Source of the DNA: CAZTTG01 sp964615935
Lineage (GTDB): Bacteria; Planctomycetota; UBA1135; GCA-002686595
Direction of reading: 5' to 3'
Assembly: GCA_964615935.1 (NCBI GenBank)
Contig: CAZTTG010000003.1
Location: 62,001 to 126,000 of the forward strand
DNA: 64,000 nt
The number at the start of each line of letters is the position of its first letter. The stretch's first letter is position 1. This document shows, piece by piece, positions 24,118 through 32,323 of this stretch. A model generated the notes under the pieces. It did no database searches and was not told the DNA's origin. It worked only from the letters and a program-made list of their open reading frames with translations. The translations under genes and the position numbers were made by a program.

Positions 24118-25452
24118 ATGGATCACAAAGCAGTCGGAACCCGCCTCTCGGTCATGATGTTCCTCCAGTTCTTCATCTGGGGGGCGTGGTACGTCACGGT
24201 GGGCAACTACATGAAGGCCCACGGCATGTTCGACCAGGTGTTCTGGGCGTACACGGTGGGCCCCATCGCCGCCATCATCTCGCCCTTCTTCCTGGGCCTG
24301 GTCGCCGACCGCTTCTTCGCCACCGAGCGCGTGCTGGGGGTCATGCACCTCCTGGGTGGGGCGTCCATGTTCTGCGTCCCCCTGGCGGCGGAGGCCGGAC
24401 CCAACGCGTTCATCGTCGTGCTCCTCTTCCACATGTTGTGCTACATGCCGACGTTGGGCCTCACCAACACCCTGACCTTCCACAACATCGAGAACCAGGA
24501 GAAGCAGTTCCCCATCATCCGCGTCTTCGGGACCATCGGCTGGATCGCCGCCAACTGGGTGGTCTCCAAAGCCCTGCACGCGGACTCCGCCGCGGTGCAG
24601 TTCTACGTCACCGCCGCGGCCTGCGTGGGGCTGGGGCTGTTCAGCTTCACGCTGCCCCACACCCCGCCCCCGGCCAAGGGTAAGAAGGCCTCCCTGCGGG
24701 AAATCGTCGGGCTGGACGCGCTGCGGCTCCTGAAGCAGCCGGCCTTCGCGGTGTTCATCGTCTGCTCCTTCCTGATCTGCATCCCGCTGGCCGCCTACTA
24801 CGCCTACGCCCCGGTCTACGCCGGCAAGATCGGCTTCGAGGATGTCGCCTTCAACATGTCCTTCGGGCAGGTCTCCGAGATCCTCTTCATGCTGGTGATG
24901 CCCCTGCTCTTCGCCCGCCTGGGCGTGAAGTACATGCTGCTGGTGGGGATGCTCGCCTGGGTGACGCGCTACGGGCTCTTCGCCGGCGCCGACGACGGCA
25001 ACGTGGCCTGGATGGTCCTGATCGGGATCCTGCTCCACGGCATCTGCTACGACTTCTTCTTCGTGACCGGCTTCATCTACACCGACAAGAAGTGCACCCC
25101 CGAGATCCGCGGCCAGGCCCAGGGCTTCCTGGTGCTGGTCACCCAGGGGTTGGGGCTGGGGCTGGGAGCCCAGATCATCGGACGGGTCGTGGGCTCCAAT
25201 AAGCCGCCGGAGGCTCAGGAGCTGGAGGCGCGGGCCATCGAGCTCTCCAAGCAGGCCTTCGCCGCAGAGGACCCGGCGGCGGCCGAGGCCCTGCACGCCC
25301 AGTCGGGCGAGCTCGCCGGTCAGGTCTCCCAGCTCATGGACTGGCAGACCATCTGGACGATCCCCTGCGTGGCCGCCGCCGCAGTCATGCTGCTCTTCCT
25401 CCTGCTCTTCTGGGACAAGAACAAGAAGGCCTCCGAGGCCGACCAGGCCTAG
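24118..25452 (+). CDS. MFS nucleoside:H+ symporter-like transporter (NupG/XapB type)
   Basis: The 444-residue product has twelve membrane segments. The N-terminus SVMMFLQFFIWGAWYVTVGNY matches the nucleoside:H+ symporter branch of MFS. It is followed by the loop LADRFFATERVLGVMHLLGG (in part), then NTLTFHNIENQEKQFPIIRVFGTIGWIAAN. Helix 8-11 landmarks include FFFVTGFIYTDKK and RGQAQGFLVLVTQGLGLGLG. It would import nucleosides across the inner membrane; planctomycete members may take other small substrates. A charged insertion before the last helix (ELSKQAFAAEDPAAAEAL) is longer than in E. coli NupG. Confidence 0.88.
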   Translation: MDHKAVGTRLSVMMFLQFFIWGAWYVTVGNYMKAHGMFDQVFWAYTVGPIAAIISPFFLGLVADRFFATERVLGVMHLLGGASMFCVPLAAEAGPNAFIVVLLFHMLCYMPTLGLTNTLTFHNIENQEKQFPIIRVFGTIGWIAANWVVSKALHADSAAVQFYVTAAACVGLGLFSFTLPHTPPPAKGKKASLREIVGLDALRLLKQPAFAVFIVCSFLICIPLAAYYAYAPVYAGKIGFEDVAFNMSFGQVSEILFMLVMPLLFARLGVKYMLLVGMLAWVTRYGLFAGADDGNVAWMVLIGILLHGICYDFFFVTGFIYTDKKCTPEIRGQAQGFLVLVTQGLGLGLGAQIIGRVVGSNKPPEAQELEARAIELSKQAFAAEDPAAAEALHAQSGELAGQVSQLMDWQTIWTIPCVAAAAVMLLFLLLFWDKNKKASEADQA

Positions 25453-25468
25453 CCGCCCCGGCACGAAA

Positions 25469-25507
25469 GGACCCGCGCACCCCCTCCGAGCCGGGGTACG
25501 CGGGTCC
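25469..25507. terminator. Bidirectional terminator hairpin between convergent genes
   Basis: A long stem pairs GGACCCGCG with CGCGGGTCC, with a second paired CCCC/GGGG block inside. It lies between the converging stops of the MFS transporter and the Hsp20 gene. On the reverse strand it is followed by TTTCG. Confidence 0.7.
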
Positions 25508-25537
25508 GTTGGTTCCTGCCCGCCGCGCGGAGTCGGC

Positions 25538-25927
25538 CTACCTCGCCATCACCTCGATGAGCTGGCGGGCGGGCCGCTTCTTGGGCATCTCGAGCTCCAG
25601 CACGCCGTGGCGCACCGAGGCGCGGATGGCCTCCTGGTCGATCTCGTCGCTCAGTCGGAAGGAGCGCTCGAAGTCGCCCACCTCGAACTCGAGCCGGCTG
25701 AGCGAGTAGCCCTCGGGCAGCGTGGAATCGACGCGGCCGCGGAGGGTCAGCACGTTCTTCTCCAGGCTGACCTCGACGGATTCCTCGTCCACGCCGGGCA
25801 TGTCGGCCCGCAGCCGGATCATCTCGGGGGTCTCGACGATGTCGCTGGCCGGCATGAAGACCGCCAGCTCGCGCTTCTCCTCGGCCTTCGCGACCTCGAC
25901 GCTTTCGACGTTCGGTTTCTCGTTCAT
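25538..25927 (-). CDS. Hsp20/alpha-crystallin small heat-shock protein (second of pair)
   Basis: The 129-residue product is an alpha-crystallin domain: IRLRADMPGVDEESVEVSLEKN opens the fold, LTLRGRV and FERSFRLSDEID follow, and GVLELEMPKK closes it. The N-terminal arm is short and acidic, and the usual I-x-I/V tail is replaced by LIEVMAR. ATP-independent holdase for unfolding proteins in the cytosol. It starts 13 bp after the stop of the upstream Hsp20 gene, with a GGAGG-like site in the gap, so the two form an operon. Paired class-A-like Hsp20 genes are common and probably make hetero-oligomers. Confidence 0.92.
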   Translation of the reverse strand: MNEKPNVESVEVAKAEEKRELAVFMPASDIVETPEMIRLRADMPGVDEESVEVSLEKNVLTLRGRVDSTLPEGYSLSRLEFEVGDFERSFRLSDEIDQEAIRASVRHGVLELEMPKKRPARQLIEVMAR

Positions 25928-25940
25928 GTCTGGCCTCCTG

Positions 25941-26369
25941 TCAGCTGGCGCGGACGGCGATCTTGCGGGGCTGGTCCTCGGGAGAGCGCGGGAGCCGCAC
26001 CTCGAGCACTCCGCGCCGGTAGCTGGCCTCCACGCCCTCGGGAGAGACCTCGAAGGGGAGCTGGACGCGGCGCGCGAAGGCCCTGAGGTCGCGCTCGCTG
26101 CGCTGGCGTACCTCGCCCTCTCCCACCTCCTCGGCCGGCCGCTCGCCGCGGAGGCGGAGGGTGTCGCCCTGCACGGAGAGCTCGATCTCCTCGGGAACCA
26201 GGCCGGGGATCTCGGCGCGCACCAGGGCGCCCTCCTCCCCGATCCACACGTTCACGGGCGGAAAGCCCGGGCGCTGCCGGCGGCCGGGCCTCTCGAGGAG
26301 CCCGGACTGCAGCCGACGGAGCTCGCGCCAGGGATTCCAGTCGTCTCGTATCCGGTTCGACCAGTACAT
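25941..26369 (-). CDS. Hsp20/alpha-crystallin small heat-shock protein (first of pair)
   Basis: The 142-residue product starts at MYWSNRIRDDWNPW, six bases after GGAGG; the frame is open further upstream but that part is arginine/proline-rich shadow. The alpha-crystallin domain covers about 40-135: ALVRAEIPGLVPEEIELSVQ, LRLRGERP, the arm AFARRVQLPFEVSPEGVEA and GVLEVRLPRS. The C-terminal KIAVRAS carries the I-x-V anchoring motif. The upstream 220 bp (26370-26589) presumably holds the heat-shock control region; no CIRCE-type inverted repeat was seen there. Confidence 0.92.
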   Translation of the reverse strand: MYWSNRIRDDWNPWRELRRLQSGLLERPGRRQRPGFPPVNVWIGEEGALVRAEIPGLVPEEIELSVQGDTLRLRGERPAEEVGEGEVRQRSERDLRAFARRVQLPFEVSPEGVEASYRRGVLEVRLPRSPEDQPRKIAVRAS

Positions 26370-26589
26370 CGCGTACCTCCGCGGTTCTCGTTCTCTGAGG
26401 TTCGGGCCCGCCCGGCCCCCCGGTCCTGCCTGGGAGCTCGGGGCCCACCCCGGAAGAGCAAACGCGGTGCCAGGCCGCGGAGGACGCCTGAAGGCCCGTC
26501 CGGGGGTGTCCCGGCGCGAGATCATGCCGATCTGGCACTCCGGGCGGCCAATATGGCCGGCTCATCCGCCGTGGGTCTGCCGGCCCTGA

Positions 26590-27189
26590 TCAGGGCTCCA
26601 GGGACACGTCCCAGTAGCTCTCGCTGACGAAACGCTCCCAGGACTGCCGCACCCGGCCGACGGGCACCTCCAGGGCCGGGGTCCACCTGGGCCGCGTGGG
26701 CCGGTTGAGCAGCCTCAGCCCGGCCTCCGAGGGCAGGCGGTCGCCCTTCTTGCGGTTGCAGTCGAGGCACGCCAGGGCGCAGTTCTCCCAGGTGCTGCGC
26801 CCGCCCCGCGAGCGGGGCACCAGGTGGTCGATCGAGAGCTCCGCCGTCCCCGGCCGGGCTCCACAGTACTGGCAGGTGTTCCTGTCCCGGCGGTAGAGGT
26901 TGCGGCGCGTGAAGGTGACCGTCTGGCTGGGCATCCCGTCGTAGCGGGTCAGGACGATGACCTCGGGGATGCGGATGCGCAGGCGGACGGTCCGGACGCA
27001 GGGCTCCTCGGGGGGAACCGCCAGGTCCGCCCAGGACTCGAAGCCGTGCACCTCGTAGGTCTCCGGACGGATGGCCTGGGCGGCCCCGCTGAAGACGAGC
27101 GCGAGCGCCTTGCGCACCGACGTCGTGGCGATGGCCGTCCACGACCGGTTGAGCACGAGGGCGGGCTGTGACAGGACGCTCGCGGACAT
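26590..27189 (-). CDS. HNH endonuclease
   Basis: The 199-residue product has an N-terminal domain (LVLNRSWTAIATTSVRKALA, about 1-90), typical of chromosomal HNH proteins in planctomycetes and actinobacteria. The C-terminal HNH domain is zinc-stabilised: Cys106/Cys109 in CQYCG, Asp121-His122 in LSIDHLVPRSRGG, Asn136, and Cys141/Cys144-Asn145 in ACLDCNRKKGD. All catalytic and zinc residues are present. The family cuts or nicks DNA; this single-copy chromosomal subtype probably has a repair or housekeeping role rather than homing, though that is inference. Confidence 0.92.
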   Translation of the reverse strand: MSASVLSQPALVLNRSWTAIATTSVRKALALVFSGAAQAIRPETYEVHGFESWADLAVPPEEPCVRTVRLRIRIPEVIVLTRYDGMPSQTVTFTRRNLYRRDRNTCQYCGARPGTAELSIDHLVPRSRGGRSTWENCALACLDCNRKKGDRLPSEAGLRLLNRPTRPRWTPALEVPVGRVRQSWERFVSESYWDVSLEP

Positions 27190-27271
27190 CCGGATTCCTC
27201 GGGGGCTCGGCGGAGCGAGGAAGGCGCTCCTGCTCCCCAGTTTACGCCAGCTGCGCTCGTTGTGCCGCCGG

Positions 27272-27300
27272 CGCTCCCTCGTAAATGACCGGCAGGGAGC
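27272..27300. terminator. Hairpin downstream of the membrane-protein gene
   Basis: A 7-bp stem (GCTCCCT/AGGGAGC) with a 15-nt loop lies about 50 bp past the stop of the reverse-strand operon ending at 27349. There is no T-tract, so this is a weak candidate. Confidence 0.3.
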
Positions 27301-27348
27301 GGGGACCGCGTGCGCGCCCCGCGGCGCGGCCCCGTCCCGGCCCGCGGC

Positions 27349-28200
27349 TCACGGCCGCAGCCACTCCCCCTTCGGCAGGAGCAGGTGGGCCAGCTGGTAG
27401 AGCAGCATGGCGAAGGGCAGGTAGCCCAGGTAGCCCAGCAGAGGCATCTCGAAGACCTCGAGGAAGCCCACCCAGGGCACGTGGTAGATCCACTTGGGGT
27501 AGCTCCAGAAGTTCCACAGCTCCCAGAAGAAGCCGCACACGAGCCCTCCCGCCCACAGGGCCGCCCAAGGGCGCCAGTCGCCGCGGGCGAGGTCGCAGGT
27601 CAACGCGCGGCGTCCCAGACGCAGGTTGAGGGCCTCGATCAGGAGCACCGGTCCGACCCAGACCAGGGGAAAGCAGTACCGCGGCCAGATCAACGTGGCG
27701 GCCAGGGCCGCGGCTCCCAGGACGGCGCAGAGACGCCGCAAGCGCGTCGTGGCGGGCAGCCGCGGACCGGGCGGCAGGCCCCGGATCCAGCGCGTTCCCC
27801 GCAGCCATTCGGACGTCTCGAGGAGGGCCGGTACCACCGTGGAGAAGCTCAGGCTCGCCAGCAGGGAGTACTCGAGGTCGCTGAAGTGCTCGCGGCCCGC
27901 GTACTCCCAGTTCCCGAGGCGCAGGTTGAGGAACTCGAACAGCCACCACAGCGGGATTGAGATCGCGAACAGCGCCAGGAAGCGGCGCGGCGAGCGATGC
28001 AGCGCGGAGGTCCCATTTCGCCGCAGGCACAGGCCGTCCACCGAGAGGACGTACCCCAGCCAGAGCGGGAAGAAGAGGGCGTGGGTCCGCAAGCCGTCGA
28101 GCCCCCAGTTCAAGGGCCAGCACGTCCCGACCAGCGCCAGTCCGAGCCACCCGTGCGGGGGCAGCGCTCTTGTCCGGGGGAGTGACTCGGTCGAGAGCAT
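27349..28200 (-). CDS. Polytopic membrane protein with internal duplication
   Basis: The 283-residue product has about eight hydrophobic segments. Two related aromatic motifs, PLWWLFEFLNLRLGNWEY (about 85-102) and CGFFWELWNFWSYPKWIY (about 222-239), occupy equivalent positions in the two halves, pointing to an old duplication. The membrane-embedded Trp-Glu-Asn pairs could line a binding site. No family with a known function is recognised. Its start codon overlaps the stop of the 6-phosphogluconolactonase-like gene by one base (TGATG), so the two are translationally coupled. Confidence 0.75.
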   Translation of the reverse strand: MLSTESLPRTRALPPHGWLGLALVGTCWPLNWGLDGLRTHALFFPLWLGYVLSVDGLCLRRNGTSALHRSPRRFLALFAISIPLWWLFEFLNLRLGNWEYAGREHFSDLEYSLLASLSFSTVVPALLETSEWLRGTRWIRGLPPGPRLPATTRLRRLCAVLGAAALAATLIWPRYCFPLVWVGPVLLIEALNLRLGRRALTCDLARGDWRPWAALWAGGLVCGFFWELWNFWSYPKWIYHVPWVGFLEVFEMPLLGYLGYLPFAMLLYQLAHLLLPKGEWLRP

Positions 28201-28904
28201 CAGGGCGCGGAGGCGCCCCGGCTCAGGGCGGAGGCGGCGCCCGGGTCCAGGAGCCAGGCCGCGTCCCGCAGGAGGCGCGCGGGGAGCTCACGCGGATCGA
28301 CGACCTCCTCCAGCGCTCGCTGCACGGCCTGGGCGCGTTCGACGCCCTGGGCGACGGCCAGGATCTCGGCGGCTTCCTCGATCACCCGGGGGGTGAGGGT
28401 GATCCGACGGCGGGGCTTGCGGATGGCCTCCACCGGCACGTAGAGGCGCTCTTCCTCGCTCAGGGCGGGCGATCCCGGAAAGAGGGCCGCGATGCTCCCG
28501 TCGGAATCGACGCCCAGGAGGACGAGGTCGAAGGAGGGCGGGCACTCGCGCTCGTAGTCCTCGGCCGCCGCCTCCTGATCGGATTCCTCCGCGGCGATGC
28601 GGTGCAGGCGGTAGTCCTCGATCCGCGGGTTCTTCAGCAGGTGCTCGCTGGCCATCCCGTAGTTGCTCGCCGGGTGATCCTGATGGACGCCGCGCTCGTC
28701 GGTGAAGAAGAACTCCACCTGGGACCAGGGGAGCTGGAGCAGCGCGAGCTCGTCGTAGACGGCCCGCATCCAGGAGCCGCCGGGCAGGGCGAGGGAGCAC
28801 CAGTCGCGCTCCTTCACCGTGAGCTCGACGCTCCGGCCCATGTGCAGGGCCACCTGGCGGGCGAGGAGGGTCGGGTCTCGCTCGATGACGAGGTCGAGGG
28901 GCAT
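28200..28904 (-). CDS. 6-phosphogluconolactonase-like protein with altered active site
   Basis: The 234-residue product has the NagB/6PGL fold. Landmarks are SLALPGGSWMRAVYDEL (sugar-phosphate loop), FFFTDERGVHQDHPASNYGM and LVLLGVDSDGSIAALFPGS. The last segment normally reads DGHTASLFPG, and its histidine is a key active-site residue of 6-phosphogluconolactonase. Here it is Ser137, so activity as Pgl is doubtful. The start is MPLDLVIERD; the upstream open frame is non-protein-like. No glucose-6-phosphate dehydrogenase gene is nearby. It could be a catalytically altered sugar-phosphate-binding protein. Confidence 0.8.
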   Translation of the reverse strand: MPLDLVIERDPTLLARQVALHMGRSVELTVKERDWCSLALPGGSWMRAVYDELALLQLPWSQVEFFFTDERGVHQDHPASNYGMASEHLLKNPRIEDYRLHRIAAEESDQEAAAEDYERECPPSFDLVLLGVDSDGSIAALFPGSPALSEEERLYVPVEAIRKPRRRITLTPRVIEEAAEILAVAQGVERAQAVQRALEEVVDPRELPARLLRDAAWLLDPGAASALSRGASAP

Positions 28905-29487
28905 GTTCTGGGTCCACCGGGCTGAGCCCGGTCCGCTGCGAGCTCCGACCCGCCCACCACCCCCCACCCGCCCCGGGGACGGCCACTGGGGCGAGTGGTG
29001 ACGGATGGACCGGGGAATCCGCTGATCCAGGATCGAATCCGATGCCGCCGCGCTGCCGAGCGGCGCGGCGCCAGGAGCAGGATACCGCCCCTGCGGGCCA
29101 ATCTCCCGCCGGATTGCCCCGATGGGCCCCGGAGGCGGGGCTTGCGGGGCCGTCCGGCCCCTCCGTTCCCCTCGATTCCGCCTGGCCGGCCGGGGGCCCA
29201 GGTCCCGGGAACCGGGGTGGCTGGAGCCCATGCCGCCCCGGCGAGGGACCCGCGACCGGCTCGCGAGCGCTCCCCGGGGACACCGCTGGCGGCCTCCGGC
29301 GCCCTTTCCCGCGGTGGCGCGGGTTTGGCATCCCGGATCTCAAGGCGAGCGGAGGGGCGGACGATGAAGCCAGCCAGGCCGGGCCGATCGCGTCCCGGTC
29401 CGTGGGCCGCTCCCCGGAAGGAGCCAGGGCGCCGATCGAGCGCCCCGGGGGCGCCCTTCGTCCACGACCCGTTCGCCGAGGACCCAC
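28905..29487. other. Divergent intergenic region
   Basis: No gene or structured RNA is seen in 580 bp between the divergent 6PGL-like and PilZ genes. It carries one copy (28948-28981) of a C-rich, about 33-bp sequence around CCCACCACCCCCC that recurs at 30312-30344, just past the PilZ gene. Confidence 0.4.
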
Positions 29488-30255
29488 ATGCACAGCCTGG
29501 ATCGCGGGCAAGGGGGCCGGCCGCAGAGCCGGCAGGGAGGCCTGGTCGTCAGCGTCGATGCACTGGCCGGAGAGTCCTTCGAGGGCCGGGTCATCGATCT
29601 CACCGACACCTCGGTCCTGATCGAGTTCCCCCTTCCGGATGGACCCGATCTGCCCATCGCCGAGGCCACCGAGCTCGTCTTCACCGGCGAGAACCTGGCC
29701 TCTCCCCGCATCGCCAACGCGCGCGTCGCCTCCTGGAGGGGCGACGGGACCTCCACCTTCTACCGATTCACGATCAAGCGCTCGGACAGCGCGGCCCTCA
29801 GCATCGCGGAGTTCGAGCACCGCTCGTGGCGGATCACGCCCTGCGACGACTGCTACGTCGGCCTCGGCTGGGATCAGGAGGGGAAGGAGGAGTCCGTCAG
29901 CGCCTCCCTGGGGGACATCTCGGAGAGCGGCGTCTCGGCGCTGCTGGGGGCCGAGGCCGATCGGGCCCTGGTCAAGGCACAGGGCAGCCGACCTCCGACG
30001 GACCGCTGGAAGCTCCGGGTGACCACCCGCCTGCCGGGAAACGAGGAGCCGCTCAGCGTCCCCGGCTGGGTGCTCTACCGCGTGCAGGCAGATTCGATGA
30101 TCAAGTACGGCGTCGAGTTCCAGAGCGGCGTGGGGACGCTTCCGGACGGGCAGGTGCAGACCGTGGCCGAGCACCTGATCCGCTATCAGGACGAGGTGAT
30201 CCGCCGGGCGACCTGCCTGCCCGAGGCGACGGCGGGCTCGCAGGAGGCGGGCTAG
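29488..30255 (+). CDS. PilZ-domain protein
   Basis: The 255-residue product has a first beta-rich half (18-90; EGRVIDLTDTSVLIEFPLPD) and a second half carrying PilZ marks. These are HRSWRITP (arginine motif, about 111-118), GDISESGVSALLG (the D-x-S-x-x-G motif, about 142) and MIKYGVEFQS near the end. PilZ domains bind cyclic di-GMP and modulate motility, exopolysaccharide or pilus systems. The arginine motif is R-x-x-R rather than the canonical R-x-x-x-R, so nucleotide binding is uncertain. No signal peptide; the gene is monocistronic. Confidence 0.75.
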   Translation: MHSLDRGQGGRPQSRQGGLVVSVDALAGESFEGRVIDLTDTSVLIEFPLPDGPDLPIAEATELVFTGENLASPRIANARVASWRGDGTSTFYRFTIKRSDSAALSIAEFEHRSWRITPCDDCYVGLGWDQEGKEESVSASLGDISESGVSALLGAEADRALVKAQGSRPPTDRWKLRVTTRLPGNEEPLSVPGWVLYRVQADSMIKYGVEFQSGVGTLPDGQVQTVAEHLIRYQDEVIRRATCLPEATAGSQEAG

Positions 30256-30477
30256 CTCGAGCCGCCCGCGGGCGGGATGAGGGGCGGGCCCCCGCCGCCG
30301 AGGCGGCGCCTCGACCCACCCACCACCCCCCGCCCGCCCAGGGGATCGGGCCGGGGCGGGATCGGTTGCGGACGCCGTCGGAGAATCCCGGGCCTTCGCC
30401 CCTACCCTCTCGGGTGGCCGAGTCCGCCGCCTCTCCCTTCCCTTGCCCCGGCTCGGCGGCTAGCATTCCCCGCCCTC

Positions 30478-30553
30478 GGGGACGTAGCTCAGCTGGTAGA
30501 GCGCTGCGTTCGCAACGCAGAGGTCGAGGGTTCGAGTCCCTTCGTCTCCACCA
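30478..30553 (+). tRNA. tRNA-Ala (anticodon CGC)
   Basis: A 76-nt cloverleaf with acceptor GGGGACG paired to CGTCTCC, including the G3-U70 wobble that marks alanine tRNAs. The D-arm is GCTCAGCTGGTAGAGC, the anticodon stem CTGCG/CGCAG encloses TTCGCAA, and the T-arm is GAGGGTTCGAGTCCCTT. CCA is encoded. It reads GCG codons, frequent in this GC-rich genome. Confidence 0.97.
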
Positions 30554-30564
30554 CCCCGCACAAT

Positions 30565-30600
30565 CCGGGCCGACCCTCCCCATCCGGGTGGTCGGCCCGG
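30565..30600 (+). terminator. Hairpin after tRNA-Ala
   Basis: An 11-bp perfect stem (CCGGGCCGACC and its complement) closes a 14-nt loop, starting 12 bp after the tRNA. No T-run follows, so release may depend on Rho, but position and stability fit a transcript end. Confidence 0.55.
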
Positions 30601-30739
30601 AGTCGTCCGAGGCCCCCGGCCCACGAGGGGTGGACCTCGGGAGACGCCGCGCCGGCGAGCAGCTCCAGCGCCGGGTCCAGCGCCTCGGCGGTCCACACCG
30701 CCGCGTCTCGGGATGGATGGCCGGCCGGAAGGACGCGGC

Positions 30740-31945
30740 TCAGCGGCGTCGACCTCGGCCGCTGCGCCGGCCGCCGTTCTTCCGGTAGGCCCGGATCGCC
30801 CCGGCCACGGCCTCGATCACCTCGTCCCCGAAGGCCTCGACCTGCCAGGGCAGGATGCCCTCGGTGGCGCGCACCTCCTCCAGCGCGCGCGGCTTGCCCC
30901 GGGCCAGGCGCAGGAGGACCAGGCGGTTCAGCACCAGGGAGGAGTCATAGCCCTCACGGCGCGCGCGCTCCTTGCGCCACTGCTTGAGGGCCTCGTGGAC
31001 CTCCAGGTCGAGCTCGGACCAGCCGCCGGTCCCGTCGCGGCTGCGCGGCTCGGGCAGTCTCTTCAGGGGCCCCAGGCGGCGAGCCTCCTCCAGGGCCCGC
31101 AGCACCCGCTCGCCCATGCTGCGCGAGTGCCGGGCGGGGAAGCCCTTGATCCCCCCCAGATCGTCCGGCCTGGCGGGCGCCCGCTGGGCGAGGTTCAGGA
31201 GCGCCGAGCTGTTCAGCACGCGGAAGGGCGGCTGATCGCGCTCCCGGGCCAGCTCGTCGCGCAGGATGAAGAGGCTGCGCAGGCGCTGGAGCTCGATCGG
31301 GGCGAGCTTGCGGGCGCCCTTGATGCGGATGAACTCGTCGGGGTCGAAGTGCGCCTCCACGGGGGCGAGCTGCTCCAGTCGACGACACTCGCCCTCGACG
31401 ATCATGGTGCGCCCCAGCTCCTCGAGCTCCGCCTGCTGATCGTGCATCAGAGCGATCAGGAAGTGCGTGTCCAGGCGCGCGTAGTCCACCTGCTTCGCGG
31501 AGAGCGGCCGCTGGCTCCAGTTGGAGCGCTGCATCGACTTGTCCAGCTCGATGCCGAAGCGCTCGTTCAGGACGCTGGCCAGCCCGGGGTGCTCGATCCC
31601 CAGCGCCGACGCCGCCACGCGCGTGTCGAACAGCCCCGCGAACCGGAAGCCGTAGTCCCGCTTGAGGATCAGGACGTCGTACTCCCCGTCGTGGAAGACC
31701 TTGACCCTCTCCGGATCGGCGAGTACCTCCCCCAGGGGGCGGATGTCGATCTCCGCCAGCGGATCGAGCAGGTAGTCGACCCCCCCCGCGGTGAGCTGGA
31801 TCAGGCAGACCTTCTCGCGGTAGTTGAAGAAGGAGTCCGCCTCGGTGTCGACCGCGATCTCGCGCTCCCCCTCCAGCGCCTCCAGCAGCCCCTCCAGGCC
31901 CAACTCGTCCTGGACCAGGGTCGGGGCGGGCAGATCGGAGGCCAT
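30740..31945 (-). CDS. rnd: Ribonuclease D
   Basis: The 401-residue product has a DEDDy 3'-5' exonuclease domain (about 10-190). Asp33 and Glu35 are in AVDTEADSF, Asp90 in FHDGEYDV, and Tyr155/Asp159 in DYARLDTHFL. It is followed by HRDC domains (about 205-385; RDELARERDQPPFRVLN and LVLNRLVLLRLA). RNase D trims the 3' ends of tRNA precursors and other stable RNAs. It lies between two tRNA genes, which fits a tRNA-maturation role. The C-terminal tail is basic (NGGRRSGRGRRR), probably RNA-binding. Confidence 0.94.
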   Translation of the reverse strand: MASDLPAPTLVQDELGLEGLLEALEGEREIAVDTEADSFFNYREKVCLIQLTAGGVDYLLDPLAEIDIRPLGEVLADPERVKVFHDGEYDVLILKRDYGFRFAGLFDTRVAASALGIEHPGLASVLNERFGIELDKSMQRSNWSQRPLSAKQVDYARLDTHFLIALMHDQQAELEELGRTMIVEGECRRLEQLAPVEAHFDPDEFIRIKGARKLAPIELQRLRSLFILRDELARERDQPPFRVLNSSALLNLAQRAPARPDDLGGIKGFPARHSRSMGERVLRALEEARRLGPLKRLPEPRSRDGTGGWSELDLEVHEALKQWRKERARREGYDSSLVLNRLVLLRLARGKPRALEEVRATEGILPWQVEAFGDEVIEAVAGAIRAYRKNGGRRSGRGRRR

Positions 31946-32091
31946 GCGTGGAGGTGGGGGGGCTGGGGGAAGGGGGCCTCGCCCAGCCTAGCGGGGCTCC
32001 CCGGCAGGACAAAGCGGCCCGGCCGAGGACCCTGCCGACAAGGCCCTCAGCGGCGCTGGCGCGGGCTCCGCCGCGCCCCGCCCCCGACGAA

Positions 32092-32120
32092 GAAGCCCTC
32101 GCGCCGGGGCGGAGGGCTTC
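32092..32120 (-). terminator. Terminator of tRNA-Asp
   Basis: A 9-bp perfect stem (GAAGCCCTC/GAGGGCTTC) with an 11-nt loop. Read on the reverse strand it lies 14 bp after the tRNA and is followed by TTCGTC, giving a partly U-rich tail. Confidence 0.65.
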
Positions 32121-32134
32121 TGCGGTGTGCGGGA

Positions 32135-32211
32135 TGGCGAGGATGACGGGACTTGAACCCGCAACCTCCGGCGTGACAGGCCGGCACTCTAACCAATTGA
32201 GCTACATCCCC
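32135..32211 (-). tRNA. tRNA-Asp (anticodon GTC)
   Basis: A 77-nt cloverleaf with acceptor GGGGATG/CATCCTC, D-arm GCTCAATTGGTTAGAGT, anticodon stem CCGGC/GCCGG around CTGTCAC, and T-arm GCGGGTTCAAGTCCCGT. Discriminator G and encoded CCA are present. All features match bacterial tRNA-Asp. Confidence 0.97.
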
Positions 32212-32323
32212 GCTGAGGGGCGGAAGTATAGCCCCGAGGGGGCGATTGCCGAACCCCTGGAAATCCAAAAGCGCCCCCCTCCGCCGGGCTCGAACCGGCA
32301 GGACCGGCCGGCGCGGGGCTCCC

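Noticed and set aside
30309..30477. Possible CRISPR-like or tandem repeat in the C-rich stretch before tRNA-Ala
   Set aside because: No regular repeat-spacer pattern, only biased C-rich sequence.
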